A program made the translations under genes and the position numbers. This document shows, one piece after another, positions 9,005 through 15,733 of a stretch of DNA of 36,552 nucleotides. The first letter of the stretch is position 1. Each line of letters starts with the position of its first letter. This DNA is from Candidatus Nitrosopumilus sp. GTDB taxonomy: Archaea; Thermoproteota; Nitrososphaeria; Nitrososphaerales; Nitrosopumilaceae. The stretch lies in NCBI GenBank assembly GCA_029861785.1, contig JAOTYR010000006.1, positions 1-36,552 of the forward strand. The letters run 5' to 3'. The notes beneath the pieces are model-generated. The model ran no database searches and had not been told where the DNA came from. It saw only the letters and a list, made by a program, of their open reading frames with translations.

Positions 9005-9057
9005 TTATATATAATAATACAGCAATGGTTAAATATTATAATTAAACGATTCAGGAG
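9005..9057 (+). promoter_or_regulatory. Promoter and ribosome-binding site of the first TFB gene
   Basis: Two TATA-like elements precede the gene: TTATATATAATAA at 9005-9017 and TTAAATATTATAATTAA near 9029-9045. AGGAG at 9053-9057 lies 9 bp before the ATG. The upstream box would give a leader containing the Shine-Dalgarno sequence; the nearer one would give a nearly leaderless message. The gene may therefore have two start sites. Confidence 0.45.
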
Positions 9058-9066
9058 TCATAAAAA

Positions 9067-9975
9067 ATGGTTGAAAGTGTAAATCAAAAAGATAGGTGCC
9101 CGAGATGTGGTAAAGGAACATTAGTGACAGATGCCAGTACTGGTGAGAATTTCTGTGGAAAATGTGGTTTCGTCATTACTGAGAAAGTAGACGAATCAGG
9201 CCCAGAATGGAGATCATTTTCAAATGAAGGAGAAAACAAGAGTAGAGCGGGAGTTCCAACATCCTTGGCAATGCACGATATGGGATTGGCCACAGTTATC
9301 AATCCACAAAACAGAGATGCTACAGGAAAGCCCCTGACGGCAGCAATGAAAAGCACAATTGAGAGACTAAGGACATGGGATAGCAGAAGTCAAGTTCATG
9401 AACCAGTTGATAGAAATTTTAGACAGGCATTTAGTGAACTAGACAGATTAAAAGATAAACTTGCAGTGGGGGATTCAGTAATTGAAAAGGCCGCGTATAT
9501 TTATCGTAAAGCATTAGAGAAAGGACTGGTTAGAGGAAGGTCTATTTCGGCATTAATTGCATCAGCACTTTATGCGGCTTGTCGTGACACAGAGACACCT
9601 AGAACACTAAAAGATATTGGACAATCTAGCAACATTAAACGCAAAGATATTGCCAGATGTTACCGGTTATTGTTAAGAGAACTTGAATTAAAAATGCCAG
9701 TAGTTGATCCCGTAAAATGCATTGCAAGAATTGCAAGCAAAGCTGGGTTATCGGAAAAAACAAAAAGAAAAGCTACCAAGATTTTACAAACTGCAGAAGA
9801 AATGAAAATTTCTGCAGGTAAAGACCCAATGGGTTTAGCTGCTGCAGCGTTGTATGTTGCATGTGTTACAAATGGGGAAAACAAAACCCAGCGTGATGTG
9901 GCCGAAGCTGCCGGAGTTACTGAAGTTACAATTAGAAATAGGTACAAAGGCCTAAAGATTGCATTAAATCTCTAG
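9067..9975 (+). CDS. tfb: Transcription initiation factor TFB
   Basis: A 302-residue archaeal homologue of TFIIB, which binds TBP-TATA DNA and recruits RNA polymerase. The zinc ribbon uses C11, C14, C30 and C33. GPEWRSFSNE and the following reader/linker region include SLAMHDMGLATVI. Two cyclin repeats follow, about 105-195 and 205-300, with YAACRDTETPRTLKDI in the first and YVACVTNGENKTQRDVAEAA in the second. The C-terminal TEVTIRNRYKGL is the BRE-contacting helix-turn-helix. It overlaps the convergent CPBP gene by 12 bp. A paralogue lies at 23671-24600. Confidence 0.97.
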   Translation: MVESVNQKDRCPRCGKGTLVTDASTGENFCGKCGFVITEKVDESGPEWRSFSNEGENKSRAGVPTSLAMHDMGLATVINPQNRDATGKPLTAAMKSTIERLRTWDSRSQVHEPVDRNFRQAFSELDRLKDKLAVGDSVIEKAAYIYRKALEKGLVRGRSISALIASALYAACRDTETPRTLKDIGQSSNIKRKDIARCYRLLLRELELKMPVVDPVKCIARIASKAGLSEKTKRKATKILQTAEEMKISAGKDPMGLAAAALYVACVTNGENKTQRDVAEAAGVTEVTIRNRYKGLKIALNL

Positions 9976-10977
9976 TGCAGTTTCTTGCTTTGAATAAAAA
10001 TAATTTATTATCAATATACTAATTGATAACACCCCAGAAATTAAAAAAACTATTTCCATGGTATTAATTAGCGAATGAGAAAAAGCATCATCAACTGAAA
10101 TGAAACTTATCTGTGAAATGAAATTTACATATGAAAATACAAAGTAATTAGTCCCCCAATGCACAAGAATTGCAGGGATTAATCCAAATCTAAAATATAA
10201 CCAACCCAAAATAATTCCACTAGCAGTAGCTTGTGCAAATTTTCCGTTACTCCATGGCTCTCCAGAGATTACATGAGAGAGTCCAAAAAATATAGCAACA
10301 AGGATTATCAAAATTAACGCCTTTTTTGAATCAAAGATAAGCAGATAATGAGAAGGAGACCAAAGTGATTTGAAAAAATGTTTAACAGAGGTTCTTTGAG
10401 AATAAAATGCAAATAAAGGGATTCCAATTAAAATTACTCGAAAACTGATTTCCTCAGTGATTGGGGCAAGACTGACATAAAAAAACTTAGTAAGATCGTT
10501 TTCAACAACTGGAGGAATGGTAGGAACACCAAATCCTTCTTGAATGAAATTAATTATTGCAGATATTAATATCAAAATCGAAAACCACTTGGTAACAGCT
10601 ACCATGTAGTTTGATTTTGTTTTTAGAGTACCATGAGATAAAAGAGAAGACATTGTTTTTAGAAAACCATCTTTTGGACCAAACATTGCAATAGTGAAAA
10701 AAATTATGTATATTGACCACAGAACAATAAATGCATCGCCAATTTCAAAACTTAATGGAATTGTAATGTCAAATCCGGTTGAAAATATTTCAAATGGATT
10801 TATAGGGAATTGAAAATTAATATCATCGCCTAGTTCACTGTTAAACATGACAAATGCACCTAGAGGAAACGAAAGAAACATCATACCAAATATTACTGAT
10901 AAAAGTGCAGAGTGAGGAATTCCAATCCCTTGTAGAATTTTATTTGAGGTTTGCAATTTTGGTCTAATGAAGTTCAA
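9964..10977 (-). CDS. CPBP family intramembrane metalloprotease
   Basis: A 337-residue multi-pass membrane protein with the three motifs of the CPBP/Rce1 (Abi) family: E175-E176-x3-R180 in TEEISFR, the FxxxH of motif 2 at FFGLSH235, and H273-W-G-T-N277 in motif 3. These residues form the glutamate/histidine active site inside the membrane. Substrates in archaea are unknown. The start is TTG at 10977, within the last 14 bp of the aIF1 gene, so the two are probably co-transcribed. The 3' end overlaps the convergent TFB gene. Confidence 0.88.
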   Translation of the reverse strand: MNFIRPKLQTSNKILQGIGIPHSALLSVIFGMMFLSFPLGAFVMFNSELGDDINFQFPINPFEIFSTGFDITIPLSFEIGDAFIVLWSIYIIFFTIAMFGPKDGFLKTMSSLLSHGTLKTKSNYMVAVTKWFSILILISAIINFIQEGFGVPTIPPVVENDLTKFFYVSLAPITEEISFRVILIGIPLFAFYSQRTSVKHFFKSLWSPSHYLLIFDSKKALILIILVAIFFGLSHVISGEPWSNGKFAQATASGIILGWLYFRFGLIPAILVHWGTNYFVFSYVNFISQISFISVDDAFSHSLINTMEIVFLISGVLSISILIINYFYSKQETALEI

Positions 10978-11272
10978 TACTTGCTTCTGGGAATCCCAAG
11001 TTGATCAGAGTTTCTTTAATTGTGTCTCGATGATCACCTTGCAAAAATATGTATCCTTCTTTGGCAGTTCCACCACATGCATATTTGTTCTTTAATTCTT
11101 TGGCAACATTTTCCAAATTATTTAACTTTGAATCTAATCCCTCAATCATAGTTCCTTTTTTCTTAAAACGTCTGGTTTCTAAACGAATTATGATTTTTGT
11201 ACTGTCTTTTGCAAGTTCGCCACAAGCACAGAGATCTTCAGGAAGGCCACAGATATTACAAATTACCGCCAT
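10964..11272 (-). CDS. sui1: Translation initiation factor aIF1 (SUI1 family) with a zinc knuckle
   Basis: A 102-residue protein. The N-terminal cysteines C5, C8, C15 and C17 (CNICGLPEDLCAC) form a zinc-binding head. The SUI1/eIF1 fold follows, with IIIRLETRRFKKKGTMIEGL and KYACGGTAKEGYIFLQGDH, the second being the conserved SUI1 core that monitors start-codon selection on the small ribosomal subunit. A TATA-like CTTAATA near 11301-11307 lies about 30 bp upstream, giving a leader of a few bases. It is the first gene of a likely two-gene unit with the CPBP protease. Confidence 0.93.
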   Translation of the reverse strand: MAVICNICGLPEDLCACGELAKDSTKIIIRLETRRFKKKGTMIEGLDSKLNNLENVAKELKNKYACGGTAKEGYIFLQGDHRDTIKETLINLGFPEASIELH

Positions 11273-11366
11273 GCGTTCGAAGAATGTTGCTGTTACGCAC
11301 TATTAAGCCTTCTTAGAGGAAAAAGGGCATGTAAATAATAATTGGATTTTTTAAACAGAATGTTAA

Positions 11367-11699
11367 ATGGAATGCATGTCAGATGACTTAACAAAAAAGG
11401 CAGCAGATATGTTACTTCAAGGAGCTACTCTTCTAAAAGAACCATGTCCTTATTGTTCAGGAGTTAGAGTGATGAAGGAAGGTAAGGCATTGTGTGTCAG
11501 CTGTGGGCGAGAACCAGAAAAACGAGACATACCTCAACAAAATAACAAAGAACAAAAAACTCAACTAATGGAAATGTTAGAAAAAAAACTCCAAACTTTA
11601 TCTGAGGAATTAGAACAGGAATCTGATCACCAAAAACAGCAAAACATTCTAAAATCAATCAATTCCCTCATCGAAGCAATAGATAAAATAAAAAGATAA
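11367..11699 (+). CDS. Sjogren/scleroderma autoantigen 1 (p27)-like zinc-ribbon protein
   Basis: A 110-residue protein with KKAADMLLQGATLLKEPCPYC and LCVSCGRE, the signature of the p27/UPF0148 family. The zinc ligands are C27, C30, C43 and C46. From about residue 60 to the end it is a charged heptad-like coiled coil. Molecular function is unknown; the human member is associated with centromere autoantigens. Two in-frame ATGs exist. The second, at 11376, gives MSDDLTKK and is about 25 bp below TTTTTTAAAC, so it may be the true start. The gene is divergent from aIF1. Confidence 0.85.
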   Translation: MECMSDDLTKKAADMLLQGATLLKEPCPYCSGVRVMKEGKALCVSCGREPEKRDIPQQNNKEQKTQLMEMLEKKLQTLSEELEQESDHQKQQNILKSINSLIEAIDKIKR

Positions 11700-11767
11700 G
11701 AATAAAGTTTAGAACGCAAATTTTTTTATCATTAAACAGGTAGTCTTGGATTATTTTTTAGAAAGTC

Positions 11768-11784
11768 CTTTCCCATAAGGAAAG
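11768..11784. other. Hairpin CTTTCC-CATAA-GGAAAG
   Basis: A perfect 6-bp inverted repeat with a 5-nt loop, 68 bp downstream of the p27-like gene and 44 bp upstream of a doubtful 62-codon frame. It could end the p27 transcript or sit in a leader. The 371-bp stretch 11700-12070 holds otherwise only AT-rich sequence and that frame. Confidence 0.3.
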
Positions 11785-11827
11785 AGTATTAAACTAAAGG
11801 TTCAACACCGCTATTGGGTTTAACCAT

Positions 11828-12016
11828 ATGGAGACTCGCCTATCAAATGTAATAATAGAAAAAGATGAACTTGGACGGAGAAATAAAATTGAGATTTTTC
11901 TCCAATTATTTGATTGCTTCGATTTTAGTATTCCAATTCTCATCCCAAACACCAAAAATGAACAAATGCAGGTAGTATCAAAAATTTATTTAAAGAACAA
12001 CTTTGGCATATCTTAA
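11828..12016 (+). CDS. Doubtful 62-aa protein, possibly a decayed winged-helix regulator
   Basis: The first half, ELGRRNKIEIFLQLFDCF, resembles the opening helix of the small winged-helix regulators common in thaumarchaea, which start with an R-R-x-K-I-E-I pattern. The second half does not continue as a winged helix in any frame I read. GTATTAAAC at 11786-11794 could be a TATA box, with a leader of about 12 nt. It may be a short real protein or the remnant of a regulator. Low confidence. Confidence 0.3.
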   Translation: METRLSNVIIEKDELGRRNKIEIFLQLFDCFDFSIPILIPNTKNEQMQVVSKIYLKNNFGIS

Positions 12017-12070
12017 ATGATGTATTTTTATTATTCTGATATTAATCTACTTTTGGGATAGTTTTAGAAG

Positions 12071-12859
12071 TTGGATGATTATAATAAATTAAAAAAATCA
12101 TTACGAAATACTCAGTATCTCATCATCATAGTAATGGGTTTAGTAGTAATAGGATTTGCTTTTGATTTTCTTTCAGTTCAAAAAACTGTATCTACTAACG
12201 AAGAAAACCTTCAGACTAAACCGCTTAAAACTCAATACATCGTACAAAACCTGAAGGGTGATGCAATCGAAACATGGTATGCATGGCAACCTCGAGATAA
12301 ACTCGAAATCCAAATTGTTGGAGAAAATAATTATCCTACAGAAAAAATTGATGCCATCAAAAAAGCGATTCTTTCAACAGATATAATTGAAATTGATAAT
12401 AGCTTGGTGTTTAAAGGAGATGAGGGAACCTATTCTTATTATTGGATAGGCTGGAAGGGAGCAGCAGACCACATAAGAGAACAACGTGGAATTGAAGAAC
12501 CTCTCGAAATTATTTTTACTGATAAAGATAATGCAGATGTTATCATCACCCTTACAAATTCAAAAAGTGGAGAAGGATTGTCTGGCCAAACAAGTTCTTC
12601 TGTAAATGATGCAGAACAAACAATATTGAGATCATTTGTTACAATTTATGAAGCAGATAAATTATCTAATGAACTTATGGAGATAATAATTCGGCACGAA
12701 TTTGGGCATGTCGTAGGTCTTGCACATTCCACCGCACCAGAAGACTTGATGTATCCAGTAATTCAAACACCCGCACCATTCATTTCTGAATGTGATATAG
12801 ATGCCTTATTGCATCTCTACACAGGAGGAAAGACAAGTCAAGTGGTGTGTGAAAGATAG
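12071..12859 (+). CDS. Membrane-anchored matrixin-like zinc metalloprotease
   Basis: A 262-residue protein. A single hydrophobic helix near residues 16-36 (YLIIIVMGLVVIGFAFDFL) leaves the rest outside the cell. The catalytic motif is H209-E-F-G-H213-V-V-G-L-A-H219, with a Met-turn at DLMYP (M227): the HExxHxxGxxH zinc site of metzincins, closest to matrixins (M10). The preceding DADVIITLTN-like region fits the metzincin upper subdomain. The start is TTG at 12071, about 38 bp below TTTTTATTATT. It is probably a secreted-side peptidase or sheddase; substrate unknown. Confidence 0.85.
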   Translation: MDDYNKLKKSLRNTQYLIIIVMGLVVIGFAFDFLSVQKTVSTNEENLQTKPLKTQYIVQNLKGDAIETWYAWQPRDKLEIQIVGENNYPTEKIDAIKKAILSTDIIEIDNSLVFKGDEGTYSYYWIGWKGAADHIREQRGIEEPLEIIFTDKDNADVIITLTNSKSGEGLSGQTSSSVNDAEQTILRSFVTIYEADKLSNELMEIIIRHEFGHVVGLAHSTAPEDLMYPVIQTPAPFISECDIDALLHLYTGGKTSQVVCER

Positions 12860-13105
12860 ATTCTGATCATTTCAAAAAAATAATTACAAATTTCAGGTTC
12901 AATTCTAGAGTCAGATCATTTTTTGGGAAATATTTTAGGCGGAATAAAACTAATTTAAAAAAACCCACCCCTGGCTTGCCTATTTTTTTGAGTTTATCTA
13001 TCCAGTACTAAAAGATCTATGGATTTTGAAAATTTCTGATTTAAAGCCTAATTCAGGCATGCCAATAAAGTTTTTATGTCAAATTCATTGACTTGAAAAT
13101 TAGCC

Positions 13106-13273
13106 ATGAGTAGTAGTAAAAAATCAGCCCCTCTACCAGCATCAAGTGGAGGATTGATGAGATTCTTTGAAGATGAAACTAAGGGATTTAAAATAGATCC
13201 AAAAATTGTAGTTAGCATACCAATTAGTCTAATCGTTGTTTCTTGGGTAATTGAACTATTAATAACTCCGTGA
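13106..13273 (+). CDS. secG: Preprotein translocase subunit Sec61-beta (SecG)
   Basis: A 55-residue protein. PLPASSGGLMRFFEDETKG followed by FKIDPKIVV is the archaeal Sec61-beta cytosolic signature, and the C-terminal VSIPISLIVVSWVIELLI is its single tail-anchor helix. It is a non-essential-sized but conserved subunit of the SecYE channel. The ATG at 13106 lies about 31 bp below TTTTTATG (13071-13078). The stop is only 7 bp before the DUF2070 gene, so the two are co-transcribed. Its small size makes it easy to miss. Confidence 0.93.
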   Translation: MSSSKKSAPLPASSGGLMRFFEDETKGFKIDPKIVVSIPISLIVVSWVIELLITP

Positions 13274-13280
13274 TTAAACA

Positions 13281-15020
13281 ATGGAAAAAGCAGAAGATGA
13301 TGTTTCAAATATTCATAACAGGTTCTCCCTTACACTAATCAACCCATCATCACATTATTTCTCACTTGTAGTTTCGCTACTTGTGGCAACAGCAATTACT
13401 TCAATAACTCATTTGATATATCTTGGTTCTGATGAATTGTGGTATAGAATTCCAGCAGTTGTTGCAACGTTAGGGGTGATTCAGTTAATTGATACAAAGT
13501 TTACGAAAAGAAAGGAATATTCAAAAGCACTTCACGCATCTCTATTTGGGAATTTAATTTGGCTCTTAACATTAGTGATGGGAATAGCTGCAAGCATATT
13601 TTTGTCAAAAGAGATATCATTATTTTTCATCACCTTTGGAATGTTTCTGTTTGCCAGTTTCAGGATAGGAATTTTCACCACCACTTTAGGTGCAAGTATT
13701 AGAAAAGGATGGGCAATATGTCTCGTCCAACCACTTGCAATGTTTTTAGTTTTAATTCCATTTGAAATGTGGACTCGAATGTTAAATGATCCTATAACCT
13801 TGGTATACGGAATTTCATTTTTAATAATTGCAAGTGTTTGGTCATTTTTAACAGATAGAGCAGGTAGACCAGGAATGGAAAGTACACATAAAACTATTCA
13901 AGCATATTTAGCATCACAAAAAAACGATTATTCAGAAGCCGAAGAAATAATGGAGCAACGCTCAAGTTTGACCAAAGTTGCCACAACACAAATCAGACTA
14001 CACTCACCCACACATCAAACCGATTTTAGAATGGTTTTACCTGAGATTCATCCAGGCCCATATCACCCAGTAGGTGGAAGTAATATTCCGTATCTGATTT
14101 ACAAGAATCTTGATTCCTCAGCTATGGTGATGCATAGCATATCAGACCACTCATTGAACATTCCTTCAAGAGATCAAGTTGAAAATTATTTAAAAAATTT
14201 AGACAATAGTTTTACTAAGGCAGAAGGATTAACATGCACAGAGCCTGTAACTGTTCAGATTAACAAGGCCAGAGTCATCGGATTACTTTTTGGAGAAAAC
14301 CCATTATTGTTTTTATCATTGTCTCCTCATGGGATGGAAGACATTCCAAGCTTTATGAAAAAAGAAATAGAACAATATGCAAAGAACAGGAATTACTCAA
14401 AACCATTGATTGTAGACACACATAATGCAATGGGAAAGGAGATCTCAAAAGAAGATTCAGAGAACATGTTAAAGGCTGCAAAATCTTGCCTCGATACATT
14501 AATTGGAAAAGAAAGCCACCGTATAGAATTTGGATATGCAAATTCTGATGACATGGATGTGTGGACTGAAGATTTGGGAATGGGGGGACTAGGAGTAATG
14601 TGTCTTAAGATAAAAGAAAAAAAATACTTTCTTGCATGGGCAGATGCAAACAACATGGAAAATGGTGTAAGAGAAAAAATGGTACAAATTTTCGAAGATA
14701 ATAATTACAATCTCTTAGAAATATGTACATCAGATACACACTTTGCAAGAGTAAAGGCTAGGAACAAAAATGGATACTATCATTTAGGTTTGATTACAGG
14801 GGCAGATAAATTATCAAAGTGGTTATTAGAAATTGCAAAAAAAGCAGAGAAAGAAATTGGAACTGCAAAGTATGAGATTCTTGAGAATCAGACAGAAGTA
14901 AAAATAATGGGTGATGGTATTTTCGAAGACTATTCTAAAGCTTTAGATAATTCTTTAAAAATTACCAAAGGATTCATGATTGGTTGCGCTATGTTCTTTT
15001 TGACTAGTTTGTTTCTATAG
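13281..15020 (+). CDS. DUF2070 family membrane protein
   Basis: A 579-residue protein. The N-terminal third (about 25-195) has six or so membrane helices and the rest is soluble, ending in a last hydrophobic helix (GFMIGCAMFFLTSLFL). Family marks are VLPEIHPGPYHPVGGSNIPY, SLSPHGMEDIP, LIVDTHNAMG and MGGLGVMCLKI. The several conserved His/Asp residues (EIHPGPYHP, DTHNA, TSDTHF) look like a metal or phosphate site, but function is unknown. The family is archaeal. It follows sec61-beta by 7 bp and overlaps the convergent nuclease gene by 17 bp. Confidence 0.9.
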   Translation: MEKAEDDVSNIHNRFSLTLINPSSHYFSLVVSLLVATAITSITHLIYLGSDELWYRIPAVVATLGVIQLIDTKFTKRKEYSKALHASLFGNLIWLLTLVMGIAASIFLSKEISLFFITFGMFLFASFRIGIFTTTLGASIRKGWAICLVQPLAMFLVLIPFEMWTRMLNDPITLVYGISFLIIASVWSFLTDRAGRPGMESTHKTIQAYLASQKNDYSEAEEIMEQRSSLTKVATTQIRLHSPTHQTDFRMVLPEIHPGPYHPVGGSNIPYLIYKNLDSSAMVMHSISDHSLNIPSRDQVENYLKNLDNSFTKAEGLTCTEPVTVQINKARVIGLLFGENPLLFLSLSPHGMEDIPSFMKKEIEQYAKNRNYSKPLIVDTHNAMGKEISKEDSENMLKAAKSCLDTLIGKESHRIEFGYANSDDMDVWTEDLGMGGLGVMCLKIKEKKYFLAWADANNMENGVREKMVQIFEDNNYNLLEICTSDTHFARVKARNKNGYYHLGLITGADKLSKWLLEIAKKAEKEIGTAKYEILENQTEVKIMGDGIFEDYSKALDNSLKITKGFMIGCAMFFLTSLFL

Positions 15021-15657
15021 TTTTCATTTTTTCTAAATTACCATAAAATTCATCCACAAAAGAGGAAAATTGAAAAATCGGAACAATTGGGACACGATCG
15101 ATAAAATCAATTTTGTCTTGATACAGTGTAACTATTACAGGAACCGCAATAGATCCTGGTGTTTTTGAGATATAGTGCTTTGTTCTATCTACTTGTTTTT
15201 TTACTGCCTCAGACAATGCTGAAGAGCTGTATCTTTTCCAGTGTTTGCAATCAATTATCATTGCAACCCCCAATCGTATTCCAATTACATCAATTTCCAT
15301 TCTAGGTTTTGTTAGAATTAGATTTTTAATAATCGCAAAATTTTTTGTTTCTAGGATTTCAGCGGTTAATCCTTCAAAATCTCTCCAATTAAGAGCAATG
15401 GCGATTTCATCTAGAGGAAGGCCATTTTCAATTAACATCACAGCTGTTTTTAATTTGTCACTTTCTGCAAAGTAATATTTACAATCTTGTTTTGTACCTA
15501 TTCCAATTTTATAAAAATTTTCTAAAATTTTTTCTGATTCCTCATCATTAGTTTTTGTAATAGCAGAAAAGTCTTGGACGGAGATCCCTCCAGGAATAAT
15601 TCCAGGTAAAACATCTAAGATATTTTTCGTAAATTTCAATCGAATTTGAGATGACAT
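15004..15657 (-). CDS. Mrr/NERD-like PD-(D/E)xK nuclease
   Basis: A 217-residue protein. An N-terminal helical region (about 1-90) looks like a helix-turn-helix module (GISVQDFSAITKTNDEESEK). From about residue 92 it has the restriction-endonuclease fold: FEGLTAEIL with E95, then MEIDVIGIRLG with D123, then IIDCKHW with D136-x-K138, the D...DxK metal site. FEG-EIDVIG-DCKHW resembles archaeal Mrr-like enzymes. No methyltransferase or specificity subunit is adjacent, so a repair or housekeeping role is as likely as restriction. ATG start; GTATTATTAG about 30 bp upstream may be the TATA box. Confidence 0.75.
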   Translation of the reverse strand: MSSQIRLKFTKNILDVLPGIIPGGISVQDFSAITKTNDEESEKILENFYKIGIGTKQDCKYYFAESDKLKTAVMLIENGLPLDEIAIALNWRDFEGLTAEILETKNFAIIKNLILTKPRMEIDVIGIRLGVAMIIDCKHWKRYSSSALSEAVKKQVDRTKHYISKTPGSIAVPVIVTLYQDKIDFIDRVPIVPIFQFSSFVDEFYGNLEKMKTIETN

Positions 15658-15733
15658 TTAAGATGATATAGGTTTTAGCAGCTAATAATACAAGGTTATA
15701 ATGAAATAGGTTTTATTAAGACCATCTCAAATT

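Noticed and set aside
12860-13105. Possible RNA in the 246-bp gap before sec61-beta
   Set aside because: Only a 4-bp stem (GCCT-AATTC-AGGC near 13046-13058) and a TATA-like sequence are visible; nothing resembles a known RNA.
13048-13308. 86-codon minus-strand frame
   Set aside because: It is the antisense of Sec61-beta, whose signature on the plus strand is clear.
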